NCBI GenBank assembly: GCA_031310005.1
Contig: CM062379.1
Location: forward strand, 5,890,001 to 5,954,000
Direction of reading: 5' to 3'
Length of the DNA: 64,000 nucleotides
DNA from: Dactylellina haptotyla
Lineage: Eukaryota; Ascomycota; Orbiliomycetes; Orbiliales; Orbiliaceae
Part shown: one piece after another, positions 24,865-37,139 of the stretch
Layout: the number at the start of each line of letters is the position of its first letter
Numbering within the stretch: the stretch's first letter is position 1
The notes under the pieces: model-generated
Told to the model about the DNA's origin: nothing
Seen by the model: only the letters and a program-made list of their open reading frames with translations
Databases searched by the model: none
Made by a program: the position numbers and the translations under genes

Positions 24865-25341
24865 CTATTTTAGTTTAGATCCGAACTGACGATTTGCCGG
24901 AGGCGATGTAGTGTAGCAAATGGGCGCTGCGCCTGGAAGACCTACACTTGGCTTGACCTTTATAGACATGCAACGCATATATTCATCTGCTGGGCGAAAA
25001 AATTCCAACAGCATGCTTGCAGCGTTCCCTGGAATCTGGCAGATACGCCATTCGCCAATTTGATAAAACAATTGCAGGGAGAAACCTTTCGCGGCAGAGG
25101 CTCTACCCGTCGATCTAACCGCCAAGCGTAATAATCCTTATTGGCTTCTCTTGAGTCGGATTTCGGGCGTATACTCTACCGATATCATGTCACATCGTTG
25201 GCAGACCGAAGTGCGAAGTGCGGCGTTATGCATCATATAGGTGTTCACACGAAAGCCATTGAGGAAGGACAAAGGGGGCTCGGTACTTGTAAATAGTTCT
25301 ATCGTATTAATATATTGTTCCTGAATATGATCACGATGCAT
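24865..25341 (-). pseudogene. Possible gene relic with one in-frame stop
   Basis: On the minus strand one reading frame runs from an ATG at 25341 to a stop at 24865, interrupted by a single TAA at about 25138-25140. The two parts (67 and about 90 codons) read like protein. The first has a CQRCDMISVEYTPEIRL segment; the second has YQIGEWRICQIPGNAASMLL and an aromatic/Pro-rich end. I could not find a GT-AG intron in phase that removes the stop (a GTAGAG...GGTTAG candidate has the wrong phase). It may be a decayed host gene, a gene with an intron I mis-set, or chance. The family is not recognised. It lies divergently, 208 bp from the secreted eight-Cys gene. Confidence 0.35.
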
Positions 25342-25422
25342 GTGTCGATTAGCCTTCTTTGCTTCCAGGGTTCAAAAGTCGGCAGACAGCATTCTCTGGC
25401 AGTTCAATATATCTAGAAAACT

Positions 25423-25430
25423 TATAAATA
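25423..25430 (+). promoter_or_regulatory. TATA box candidate, secreted eight-Cys gene
   Basis: TATAAATA lies 127 bp before the ATG at 25550, a usual distance for inducible fungal genes encoding secreted proteins. Confidence 0.45.
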
Positions 25431-25549
25431 TGATTATTATTTCCTGATTTCAAAATATTATTTTACTATCACCATTGTCAATTCAATATCAAGTATCTTC
25501 TACCTATTTAAATACCCCTTCTAAAAAGCTCCAACCACAATCTGCCACA

Positions 25550-26256
25550 ATGGTTTCAGTTAAGACGGCTCTCGTTTCTGCTCTGTGCCTTTTAGACGCC
25601 ACAAATGCCGCCCCAGCTCCAAAGCCCATAATCGACTATCTCAGTCTCATAGAACCCGGACCGGGCATGCCACACCCAAGGGACCTAGGCATGACCAAAG
25701 AAGATCTCGCAAAACCAATCCCACGGGATATCCTCGCCCGCATCGGTACTCTTTCTAAAACCCATCTCTATATTATGAATCAATGTATATATGGTACTAA
25801 CTTGGAAACCCCTTGAATTCGATTACCAGGTACATCTGAGCGCCGCGACAACGTCCTACAAAAACGCTACACCTGTCTCTCGAGCAATCGGTGCAATATT
25901 GACGATTCCGTCGGCTGCTTCAACTACCTCCTCGGTTTGGGGACCACAGAATGCCGAGTGAGCGGCCCGGATAACACGCGTATGTGCAAGATTGGCAAGT
26001 GCGGTTGGTTCGGTGTATCGCCAAAGGGCTCGGCGGCGTCGTACTGGTAAGCCATTTCCCCACTGTTATTAAAATCCTTTTTTTTATGATTTACCAACTT
26101 GCTGATTTGTCATCTTTGTTTCATTTTAAAAGCCGTGATGTGGCGTACGGCGGAGCTACTGTGAACGATAATTGCAATGCAGGCGGCCAGGTAGCGGGTA
26201 TCAACTATGCTGGTGGAAATGGCGATTTCCAAATCAACATTGGAGTATTCGACTAA
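25550..26256 (+). CDS. Secreted, Kex2-type processed eight-cysteine protein, 178 aa
   Basis: Three exons join in phase: 25550-25745, 25830-26046 and 26133-26256. The introns have GTACTC...CCAG and GTAAGC...AAAG borders. Residues 1-20 form a signal peptide (MVSVKTALVSALCLLDATNA, followed by APAPKP). A pro-region follows and ends in a dibasic KR (DNVLQKR), a Kex2-type site. The mature chain of about 100 residues starts YTC and carries eight cysteines, enough for four disulfides; the cysteine of the segment SYCRD is created by the second splice. The C-terminus is Gly/Asn-rich (NYAGGNGDFQINIGVFD). I do not recognise a family with confidence. The spacing of the last half (C-x3-C, then a Gly-rich strand near the end) weakly recalls KP4-like secreted proteins, but this is only a layout resemblance. 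Role unknown; secretion is well supported. Confidence 0.8.
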
Positions 26257-26962
26257 GATACATCTGTTTTGTGTCTCCAGAATTTTTGTATTCTATAATA
26301 CGAATTCAAACCTGAGGCGATAACCATTGATCTTCGAGTTTTGTTCAGCATATAAGCGATATATATCGATGTGATGTAGATAGGTCGTTGTGTTAACAAT
26401 TGACGTAAGCTGGTAGCTGATTCGTTGTTTGAACCGCACAGCCTTAATTGCTAGGAGTCGCACATAATAACTAGAGAGGAAATATCAGGCCGGACTAACA
26501 TTAGATTTACAAGTAAAGCATAGTTATAAACAGCTTGGGCGATATTATAAAACTGTCGAATGATCATCAGAATTCCCTGTATCCAGTGCTCACGTGTGTC
26601 TCCCGTATTTCGGTTTTAAAAGTAAGCAAATTGATGAAATAAAAATGAAGAAAAGAACCCTTTGATAATAAATGAATACCTAACGCCGGAATAATAACAG
26701 CCGAACAAATAATAATAAGAAACAAGAACCACAGAGGTATATAAAAGAAAGAGATTAATTCATAGAAATGAAACAAGCCTGGTGGAAAAAAAAAAGGCGT
26801 TTATCATAATTTTTGATTCCCAATAGCACCGATGAAAGAAAAAAAACCCCCCGAAACCCATATATCATGAACCGATCCCAATTAAAGAAGCCGCCGGTGA
26901 CATCCATATTACCACTCTATCCATCCTGGCCTCCTCTTAATGCACATACGCAGGCAACCTTC
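26257..26962. other. Intergenic, convergent 3' flanks
   Basis: AT-rich 706-bp spacer between the ends of the secreted protein gene (plus) and the RCR-family gene (minus). A-rich tracts near 26784-26795 and 26838-26848 probably belong to the 3' region of the RCR gene. No gene is seen. Confidence 0.5.
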
Positions 26963-27601
26963 TTAGTGCTTAGCGACATGTGCTTCCTGCGGTCTGGGTG
27001 GGATGTATGGTGCAGGTCCACTGCCGCTACCAAAGTTATTCATCTCATAGCCTCCGCGCGGCGGTGGGCCTTGCTGTCCGCCGTAATAGTCCGCGTTGGC
27101 ACCCATATAAGCTGGCGGGCTTCCCGCGAATCCGCTATTGGTGTTGTAGTTATTTGAAGCGTAGGTTTGACCGCCGTACTGAGGACCTGTGGCGTTCTGG
27201 GGTCCAATGTTGTGGACGTCATAGGCGGGCGGTGGAGCAGCCCAGGCTGTGCCATAAAACGGGCTGAGACCACGACGACGACGGCGACGGGCAGAGAAAC
27301 AAGCACAAGCGAAGAGGACGATTGCTGTTACGACTGTATTTGCGGACGATAATGTTAGTTATGATAACGTTATGGTGAATGGTAAACTGGTAAATGCATA
27401 CCTAAAAGTACACCGAGAACGACCCATCGCTGCCACGAGTACCACTGAGAGTAATAGCAGCCACTGAAATCACAGCTATTGTTGAGGATATCAGTTAGCG
27501 AGAGGGTTATTGCAATGGAGAGGCTGTTGGAGACGAGGTACATACTAATATTCTCTCTTGTCGAGCATTGCCGCCGCTCGTTCAGCTGAAATTGCAACCA
27601 T
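26963..27601 (-). CDS. RCR-family membrane protein (Congo red resistance type), 166 aa
   Basis: Three exons join in phase: 27601-27546, 27475-27402 and 27333-26963 (phases 2 and 1). Yeast Rcr1 and Rcr2 are ER or endosome/vacuole proteins that influence chitin deposition and plasma-membrane protein sorting by recruiting the ubiquitin ligase Rsp5. The family layout is clear. A short lumenal part with conserved CYYSQWYSWQRW (residues 25-36) precedes one transmembrane helix (about 36-55, ending FACACF). A run of six arginines and then GLSPFYGTAWAAPPPAY follow. The cytosolic tail is Pro/Gly/Asn-rich with PPxY-type motifs (PPPAY and SPPAY) that could bind Rsp5 WW domains. The short first exons are easily missed; open frames on the opposite strand are shadows. 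Confidence 0.88.
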
Positions 27602-30600
27602 CGTTGATTCTGGTAAATTGATTTCTTCGTCGAATACGGAGTTTTTCTTGTCGTCTGTAGACTCGAAGGATAAGGCGGATGGGTGATGGCCTTATAAAAT
27701 TCACTGAAGGCGAAGATAGAAAAAAGTCTGGTGAGAAGGTTTTAGTTCAGAGGATCAAATGCGTGTGGATTGGAGTCTGAGAGGGATTAAGGTTGATAAA
27801 TATGTCAGTCGGCCAGTCTCTGCTGTCTGCGCCCTCCATCACGCTACCGGGGCGTGGGCCATGGATCTATGCGGAATTTGTGCGCATTTGAGTTTTCCAG
27901 GCTGCTCCGCCCACAAGAGGCAGCGAAGGTGAGCTACCACCTTGCAGGGCCCTGTGGTTCGGAACTCGGGCTGCCGAAACGGGACGTTTACAAGACAACG
28001 AGCTAAGCTCAGCATTTTGTACTTACAGCGCAGTAATGAGAATTAAAGTCCGATGAGGAAGTCTGGGAATGGAGTGCGATGTCTTTACGGCGGAGAATGC
28101 AGCGCTGGTTGCGGGGTGTTGTCGCTGTCGTCGTTGTTGTTTGCAAGCCTGTTTTTGTTTCTTTGTTGCGGAGGGAAGCGCCAAGCCGGCCGGCGAGTTT
28201 CCAAGCAATGATGTCAAAATATGTCAAGGTAGTCGTCGCTTTCAAAAATAGCACCCGGCGGATCGAGCTTATAATAAGGGAGATGCTTTGTCTCCTCTGC
28301 GTCTGAGAGAAAGAGAGAGAATGAGAAAGAGAAGGGAGAGCGAGATCCGGAACAGTGCGGTGAAGCAGAGTGAGCACGCTGGTGTCTCTGGCGGGTTTCT
28401 TGTTTTGCTGGCCCGCCGGGTTCGTTCGCATTGAACGGTGCCACCCCTCCGCGATGCACACGTCGTTTCCAGTCTGCGCACTGTGGCTCCACCCTTGCTG
28501 CAACTAGACTCGTCCCCCCGTTCGAGAAGGCGGCCGGAGGGCTGACATGCCTCGCTGCCTCCTGTTCTGGATTATTTCCCCGAGCCTGAGGATCTGTTAC
28601 ATAAGCCTCCGTCGATGAGCAGCAGCTGCTATGCTATTTATTCTTATTTTAAATGGCATCTCGAAGGATGCTGATAGACGACAGTCCGGTCACAAATACT
28701 CGAAATAGACAGCAAAGAAGAACCGACCATCCACAATTCGAAATGCCTCCAACCCCCGCTCCGATTTCTCTTGTATGATGCAAATTGATGACGACGCGGC
28801 TTGGCCCCTCGCTTGGCCTTACTCGTGTGCGAATTGTAGGCTAGCTGGCCCCGTCGATAGTTCTGGGCCTTTCGCTGTTACAACGACTCGACAGTGAGGC
28901 AGTGCTGAAACAACGTGCCTACACTCTGTGTACCAACACAGCTTTTAATCTCCAATTCGGCCCGCCGTGCTACCTAATCACCGATATTAAATCATTAATT
29001 ATCCCGACATCCTATCCCAAAGGATTGCTGTAGGCGTTAAGATATGGATATATCAGCTGACCCTATGGTGGCTAGTGAGAATCGCCATATATGAGAGGTC
29101 GGTGGCGGTTGGCAAAAAATCTTCGTGCTCGACAATTTCCGTCCTGCCTTGCTACTGCTGACCGGGATCCCCCAAAGTTTCAACAGCAAGGCGCTACAGG
29201 GACGACTCGTCGGTTCCCGGTACAGCTGCCTCTGTGGGGAACCACTGGCTTACCCGAACAGGCACGCCGAGGACTTTGCCGTAAAAAGTCCGTCTCTCGT
29301 AGCGCCAACCTCTCTCTCTGCATCTATTTTACAAACTATTCTTAATGATATTTTCGCCGCTAAATGAATTTAAATTATGCATTTAATTATATTTTGCGCT
29401 GAAACATATAGACTATAAACTCGGTGTATTCTACTCTGTGAAGTGGAAAAGGTCTTACGGTAAGACGATACCACCGATGAGACACGCCGACACCCCCCCC
29501 TCGCTCGCCTACAGATATACGGACTTGTCACAGGACTCCTAAGAATATTATATACCGATTATTCTACATTCCTTAGGACAAGTCACATATACACTCTATT
29601 CTCATCTACAAAGAAGTATTTTATGTACTTTCCCATTCGAGTATCTTAAGAGGGGGTGGCATCGAGTTTGTTTTCCGTGTAGTAGGAAGAGTAATATAAA
29701 ATAGAATCAAGATAGAAAAAAGGAAATTAAAAAACAGTGAACCCATAAGATTATACAAACAATTCTCGCTATGACTAGAATAAAAACATGGCCTTCAGAA
29801 AAAAGCACTGGAGTAAGTCGACAAAAAATATAAAATATAAAAAAACCGCCTGCTCGAAACCAAGGAGATATTCCCCCAGAATACTAAAATGTGAGATATC
29901 GATAAGCTAAAAAAAAAAAAAAAAAAAGGAAGAACCTCCAACCCCGTATCAACTACAAATACTAATTCCCTCCAGGCAGATTAAATAAACAAGAATAAAG
30001 AAGAATGTGTCTGTGTCTGTGTGTCAAGAAGAGAAGAAGAGAAGAAGAAAGAAACCCGCAAATTGCTCTCGCCGCTCACTAATGAAAGAATACCGTCTAA
30101 GCAACCAGGAACAAAAAGAATTTTCAAAGCAAAACAAAAGCAAACAGTGAGATATAAATCGACAAAGCTATGGCAAATGTGTCATCACAATATGGGGAGG
30201 TGCGTCCTTCGAATCTAGAATATAAAAAAATAATTTCATGTCTCTTTTTCTTTGGTAGGTTTTTGGTGACTGCTGTGTCAGCGAGATGAAGAAGAAGAAT
30301 GATAGGCCGTCATAATAATAACAAAAGTTGGGATATATATGGAAAAAAAAAGTTGAAATCTGAAAGGTCGAAAAATGATCAAATGGCAATTCGCTGGGGT
30401 ATTAGGAACTAGAGATTAACGACAAGAAAGCGCAAAAGACGAATAGGATCAGAAGAAAGAAGGGAAAAAAGAGTATCGTTGAATAGAAGAAAAATGTTTC
30501 GTTAAAAGGGTCCCGGGACACATCAAGTCATCAAATTGTGTTTTTGGCGTTAATAAGGAAATCCGGCCGTTAGTCGAATTTGATCAGCAAAGAAAAGAGA

Positions 30601-30690
30601 AATGAAGTAGAAATTCAAAAAAAAAAGGATTATTTAAAATCGCAAAATTCGAAGAAATCCCGATCCCTGTCATGTAGAAACCGGTAACCA
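27602..30690. other. Intergenic, 3.1 kb, no gene seen
   Basis: Upstream region of the RCR-family gene, with a GA-rich (pyrimidine on the minus strand) tract near 28303-28345, and downstream region of ARL8. From about 29350 to 30690 it is A-rich with a 19-A run at 29909-29927 and many AGAAGA-type repeats. This is probably long 3' UTR or spacer of ARL8. A 164-codon open frame (28009-28503 minus) is low-complexity and lacks support. Confidence 0.45.
27693..27698 (-). promoter_or_regulatory. TATA box candidate, RCR-family gene
   Basis: On the minus strand the sequence reads TTTTATAAGG about 95 bp before the ATG at 27601. Position fits a TATA box, but the surrounding AT content makes this tentative. 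Confidence 0.3.
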
Positions 30691-31554
30691 CTATTTCTTG
30701 GCTTTGTTGATGAGCCATTGCAGCACTGCATCAAGATTTGTCTCTTCCTTTGCGCTGATGCTGTAGCAGGATACCTCGCGGTGCTTGATTTCTCGTAGCT
30801 CTAGTTCATCGATCAGGTCGTCAACCCCCAGTTTATCCGGAAGATCCGACTTATTTCCAAGAACGAGAAGCGGAATTCCTTCAAGGATCGGTTTTAGCAA
30901 GAGGGTATGTAGCTCTTCTCGGGCGATTGGCAGGGCGGCGATATCAGCGGAGTCGACAATGAAACTGTAACATCATTAGCGGTGATAACGGGTGCGGATA
31001 CGAGAGATATCACACGTACACAATTGCGTTAGCTCCTCGGCAATATCGCTCCCACATGGCTCTAAACCTGGGTTGGCCGCCCAGATCCCAACTATAGCAC
31101 GTGTCAGTAGAGTTTGCGAACTGGCGAACTATCATCTCACACATACCATTTGAGAGTAACATGTCCTTTCTGTACCCGCTTCATATTGAAACCGACAGTG
31201 GGGATAGAACTACATAACTTGAAGTTAGCTAATCGTACCATCAAAAGGATCCTCGTATTTAGGTCAGCCATACTCAGTTGTGAATTCACCGCCCTAAGTT
31301 ACGATACCCCTGTTAGTGTCTCAGTTCACACATCGAAGAAATTGAAGGGTAGACACCTACAGAAAGAACCCTCAAAAGAGATGTCTTGCCGGCATTTTGT
31401 AGACCAATCATAGTAATGTCCATCTCAGTAGCCCTAGATCGAAAGAAGAAGCTCCATGGTTAGATGTTTCTCCACTCGCTTATTTGAATGATTCAGTTCC
31501 GTACCAAAACAGGCTAAGCAGCCAATCGTATATTCGTCGAAAGAACCCAGCCAT
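30691..31554 (-). CDS. ARL8: ARL8-type small GTPase, 183 aa
   Basis: Six exons join in phase: 31554-31505, 31433-31361, 31293-31274, 31209-31147, 31091-31020 and 30964-30691. The third exon is only 20 nt. Arl8 GTPases sit on lysosome/vacuole or endosome membranes and link them to motors and tethers. Switch and nucleotide motifs are complete: P-loop GLQNAGKT at 27-34, effector region DSIPTVGFNMKRVQKGHVTL at 48-67, WDLGGQ at 70-75, and NKSD at 130-133. SMWERYC-like sequence (AMWERYCRG) and the end CYSISAKEETNLDAVLQWLI are characteristic of Arl8 and separate it from Arf, Arl1 and Arl2. The N-terminus lacks a myristoylated Gly2 (it starts MAGFF) and forms an amphipathic helix, as in animal Arl8. 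Fungal species that keep Arl8 show this same form. Confidence 0.95.
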
Positions 31555-34500
31555 GGTTATAGAAGTGACGTCGTCAGACCGGCAAGAAGGGTGATAAGGA
31601 ACAATCGAAGATAAAAGAAAAAGATAAGAAACCGCAACCACGGAGCGTAGTTTCTCCTTGACCAACGAGATTTTTAGAGTTTGCTTATCGTAACTATTCC
31701 AATCGGGGGTTGAATATAGTCCGGAGGAATGGTTGAGGAACAATAGCCAAGGATAGAAGAGTGACAGAGAGCCAGGTGTGTTCAAGATTCGATAGATGTA
31801 GACGCAGTATTAAGGGTGACGTTGCTGGAATTCAGAACTAAATAGAAGAGAAGCAGGAATGCTTCCAGAAGCTGGTCGTCCCGTCAAGGATCTAGGTAAA
31901 ATGGTCTTTATAAAAGGAGGTTCCCCGGAAGATCAACGTCCCATAGGCGTTTAGTGCGATGGTATTCCTGGTATCGTTGCAAGGACATAAAATTGCAGAA
32001 TGTTAGGTGCAGAAAAAATAGAATCCCGTGAACCCCAGTAATCGTAACACAAAGGGCAATCGATGGCCCTGTTTCCTGGTGTCCTATTGGTGAAAAAAGA
32101 ACAATTTGTTCCAGGCGAGAGGCAACAAGAAAAGAGCAATCCAAACGCCCGTCAAAAAGGGATGCAGATCCAAGGGTTCCTTAGAAGCCTTCGGACGTTT
32201 TTAATTTGTTTTATTTGTATTTTATTTTTCTGGTTTGACGTCTCGTTTGATAGGTTCTCTTTTAGCTGTCCGGGAAAAGCGGGTATCCGGTTGTTGTGTC
32301 TAGGTCAAGGGTTTATGCAGGCGGGATTTTCGACGGAGATGCGCGCGATAGTGCTTTCCGGGGTGGAGTGCAGCTAGTCTCGGAGGATTGTGTGGAGTAG
32401 AATACAGATAAGTTATATAAAATACGTCCTGGGAAGAAATTCTCGGTCTGAGGAGGGGGCGAGAAGGGTGCTAAATCTCCTGGCTCCTGAGGTGGTGGTT
32501 TGAGACGGTGGTTCCTTTGCGGAGAAGGGAATGGGGATGCTGGGGTGAGGTCAGCGGGCTAGGAAGTCTGGAGAGGACGGTTCGAATGCAACTATCGGAG
32601 TTGGGAGAAGAGGTCTAGCGGGCTGTGGAATGCAGATCGCAGGTGAGTTTTGCGGTCACCGGAGGATATAACGTCCCGCGAGATAGACCAAAGGCAAAAG
32701 AGACGGTCCCTGGCAGCTGGTAGCCCGGTAGAAGTAGTTATGTACGTCACGGAGCTGAGCAGGCGCGCTAATGTAGGGAGGAGATGATGTTATTACAAGC
32801 CGAGGGAAGGTAGTCTGGCGATGGGGGTTGGTGTTTGTGATGGCCCGACTGCTCCTGGGACGTGTTGGATGTTGACGGTTGGTGATGTATTTGGGGCAGG
32901 TTTTCAGGCGTGGGATCGTGTTTAGGTAATGGTCGTGGTTTGATGGAGGATTTTGTGGGTTGGAGGTTTTCGAAGAAAAAAATTGCCTGGGTATATAGGA
33001 TTGAGCCGCTATATGTTGCACGACAGAAAAAAAGGTCTAAAAAGATGGAGATGCCGGGGATATCAATGCAGCGAGGGTTCTATTCGACGAGATGCGACTG
33101 TATAAGAGCGATTTTTCCTGTGAGTTAACGAAAATAGAAACCAGAAAGAAAAGAAAGAAAAGTGATGTATAAAAAAGAACACCGGAAAAGCCAGAACGAA
33201 ATTTGCGAGGAAGGCCAATAGCAATGCAGCAGCCGAAATGTGGAGGGCAGCTTCAGGCGAGCGAAGGGAGCAAGGGGGAGGGGGTATGCTGAAGCACAGG
33301 AAAAAAAGGTGACGGCACGACGAGCTTCGTGCATGAACGAAGAGGAAAATATAGAAGCAGAAGGAGGAATTGACGGGGAAGTGTTCTCGATCTTGCAGCG
33401 CACGGTATTGTCTTGTATAGAAAGGTATTCCAAGGACACGGAACCGGCGGGCGAGCTGCGCGAAAGTGGAACGCCGTCAGAGGAAGGCTTGGGGATCGAG
33501 CCAGGAAAAGGCCCTCAGGAACGCAGGTACAAGACACCAGGACAAGCAAGCCCCCGGGAGATCGAGATCACGGACGAGAACGAGGATGTTCACCGTACCT
33601 CTCGCTTTTTTGGCTTCGGCTCTTTGGGTCAGCTATGCGAAGGTGAGCAACGAGAAAGGGGGACTGGAACTCGATCGAACGTGCGGACGGCGGAGAGGAC
33701 GCGCGGGTGAGCGAGCGATGGGGGAGGAGAGGGCGGGACGTCTTAGTTCTGGTGGTCTTCCAGCGCGGGAGCTTTCCGTCGTTGGAAGAGGTGCGGTCCA
33801 GCCTTTAGCATCCTCTCTTTTCTTCTGCTTCTCACTTTCTGTCTTTCGTTCTTGCTCTTCAACAGTTTTTTTTCTTATTTTGGAGCTTCGGCGCTTTGAC
33901 CTGGGCCCATACGATTCGCGAGATGCAACAGCCCCCAGAAACGAGGGCGAGCAGAGCTGGAAGGGGTGACGGGCTTACAAGCTGTGGTTCCATATAAATT
34001 CGGGCGGTTTATCAGGTACAGATACATGTAGCAGCGGTATATGAGGTAAATGTGCATATCAAGGCAGGATGATGACTGATCGGGGAACGGTGGTTATATC
34101 TCAGCATCCTCCCACAAAGTAAGAGCACCCAGCTCGTTCTTTTTTTGGTTCTTGCTTTCTTTCGATCTCTCTCGCAAAGATATTTCGGTATGGAGATATC
34201 CTCACCTGCTTGTGATGGCGTACGGGATTATTAGGTAAATATCGCTTGACCTCAGTTGGAAGGCACCAGGAGGACGGCCACCGGAGCGTGAGAATAGCGC
34301 GCCAAACTGAAAAATTAAAATAAGATAAAAAATGCAATAAAATAATAAAAGATCGCAGTCCAAAACTCGGTGATTCAGTAGGTAAAAGCTCCCGGCCAGT
34401 GACGGGGGATGCGCAGTTTCGTATTTCCAGGTCGTTGTGGGTGGAGCAGCAGGAACAGGATATTACGATAATCAAAAAATGTGGTGTCTGGAAAGTTTGC

Positions 34501-37139
34501 CCAGTCGAATCGGATGGGACGCCTCTGTTTCGGGGAACGGGCAAGCTAACAAAGGCTCGATCGAATTGTTTGAAGTAGCCGCGCCGCCCTCTGCTTTAGC
34601 CCAAACGGCATATATTTGGGGTTGAGACGGTGGTAGTGGTAGTGGTGGTGATGGTACTCGTCGTCATCATGAACTTGGGCGATATGAGCAGATCTAAAGA
34701 AGAAGCAGCGGCAAGACCACTCGTTCTTTCACAAGGTGCAGGTTTATAAAAACGAAAGGCTTCCCGCCCCCCTCTAATCTACTATACTCGTTCCTATCGT
34801 ATCGTTCCGACCTTTCTGATATGGAAGATCTGACTTCTACACTCCGGATTCCGGTCTGGGTATAAAAAGCACCCACATGGGAAAAATCTTAGGTTCTAAA
34901 GCCTCCACCCTACGACGATGACTGGAAGGACTAGGAAGGACGATGCGTCTTTTTTTCCCTCCCTCGCCCTCTTTCTCATTCTCGCTCGCACTTGCACAAT
35001 CGTAGCTTCACCCACACTCTCCAAGAAGGAAAATTCCCGCTTTTGCTCCATCCTCCTCCACTTCCTCATGATTGTATTACCCTGTCTGCGACCAGGACCG
35101 TCTAGGAAACCCCCAGCATTCATCCTCGTCGATTATCAGATTACAACCACCCCATGGCCCTATCTGCATCTGCGTAATGCGCCATGCACAGAAGGACGTA
35201 AGGGAAAGGTAAGGTACAGTACATAACCACTACTGCAAGACATTCTTGCCTCTGGTCTGCATCGCGGACTGGGGTTGAAATCGATCAAGCATGGTCCGCG
35301 GTGGAATCGTTATATATATTTAAATGGCTACACACTCAACCCAGAAATTTTGTTTTTCCAATATATTCGAGGACGAGAGAACATTCGACGAAAAGACTCC
35401 ATCTCCCCGAGCGAGTACTAGCAAGGTTGATGTTGAGCAATGTAGCACAAAAACACGAAAACGGGTCTGAGCGAACACACTCGAGACAAGAAAGAAAAAA
35501 AAAAATTGTTGGGGGTGAATGGGGCTTCGGACCTCTACCTATTTCCCTTTTTTCTCATTTCCTCTTCGTGTGCGCCTTTATTAATATTCTATCATAAAAA
35601 TTGAACATTTCGACCAAGAAAGAGAGCGGAGAAGTCGTCCAAGAAAGCAAGAAAAAAGAAACCTACCCACATGCATCTCGCGTGGGGTTTCCGCGGTCCA
35701 TCCCAGATCCCAAACCACCAGCCGGTGCTATCCATCTACCCTTCGATTCGCCGTCCGTCGCAAATTCGGCTCTCCGCCGCTAGCTGCTCGTTGCCTCCCT
35801 CTCTCGCGCTCTCTCACACATATTCACTCGTCCTCAAAGATGTGATGTTCGATTCGAATCACCCCAGCACGAGCTCTTATGTTTTAATACTCTTTAGCTC
35901 GAACACCCGACCCCACCCATGTCCCATCCATCCAATATCCGGTCAAGTGACATCCCAAGCCATTGCCAGGGTTGGGTCTTTTCCCATCGATGGGATGGAT
36001 GGGGACCTCTCCCTTCCAATCTTCGTTTTTCCCTCTATTTAATTTTGGGGCCCCATCATATGGTAAACCTGCAGCTTAAGCGGGCCAGAGCTTCCCTCCA
36101 TTCTTTACCCTTTCGAGTATCAAGCGTGCGTGATACATACAGAAGAATACATTATGCATTAGCGAGAAGCCGCTAAGGAAGAAGTCCCCCATTCTTTCAA
36201 ATGTCTTTCGACGTAACTTTTACGCGTCTTCAAAGGCCAACAGGCGAAGGTTTGGACGGGCAAACTTGAAGCACTTATGTACTGGTACATCGCACATGTA
36301 CACCCTTCTTTTATTTCTTCCTTTATTTCTTTTTTCTCTTCGTCTGACGGAAAGGAAGTGGAATATCCACACCTCGCGCTTTCCTCTATATTGCACTATA
36401 TATCCGGTCTTAGCTGCGTGCTACCGAGACCTTTCACATATTTTCCCTCCAGACTGGTTGCACATAGCTGCACAGACCCCATGCCGCATGGGAGGCCAAA
36501 AAAACCCCCAGTATAAAAAATAGTATTCTCGAAGAAAGAGAACAAAAAGCCTGGAAAATGCCTACCCCATGTGCCCGAAAAGAAATTATATGAAACGAAA
36601 CAAGAGTTGCCTACATGATACCAGTGTGCACACCCGTTTTATTCTCTCGCTCCGATTGTCTTTTTCCCGCCGTTCGATGAAGGCATCCGCCAAAAAGCCA
36701 ACAAAGTACATTTTCTTGATCGGCGAATGATATTTCTCTTCCAAAACTCAAAAATTGCCCGATTTAAATCCGTAAAGACACCACCATAGCCTATAGAAAA
36801 GGGAAAAAAAAAGATAATTACTTATTTCTTCAAGGATATAATAATTGAGCTTTTAGAACAGAAGAGTATTAAGATCGCATAATAGATTTTGCCAGACTGG
36901 AGCCGAATATGCATAATCCCTATGAAGAAAGAAAAGAAAGAAGAAAAAGAAACGAAAAGCAAATTTCGTTTATCGAAGAATCCGCTGCCTCCATAACGCA
37001 CCCTGAACGCCTTGCTCTCAGTTCGCTACAAGATCATGATGAATACAACTGTATAAAGGAAATATGAAAAAGAAAGCACATTAAAACCCGAAGACCTTGC
37101 CCCATGTTTCTATCGAGTAACCCGAGTAAGAAAAAAAAT
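31555..37139. other. Intergenic, 5.6 kb, largest gene-free stretch
   Basis: Lies between ARL8 (start) and MED14 (end), both minus strand. It contains purine-rich tracts (33120-33360, GAAAGAAAAG and GGAGG types) and CT-rich stretches (35790-35830). It also has AT-rich sequence toward MED14 and a GGTGGTAGTGGTAGTGG short repeat near 34628-34655. Open frames of 100-167 codons (33240-33710, 33466-33969, 34101-34544) overlap each other in several frames. They show Arg/Gly or Ser/Phe low complexity, so I do not call them. A non-coding RNA cannot be excluded. Confidence 0.4.

Noticed and set aside
28009-28503. 164-codon open frame on the minus strand
   Set aside because: Composition follows GA/CT tracts; no motif, no linked exon. 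More likely promoter sequence of the RCR-family gene.
33240-33969. Overlapping open frames of 156 and 167 codons
   Set aside because: Two frames of the same strand and one opposite are open at once, with Arg/Gly-rich low complexity. This is a purine-rich composition effect.
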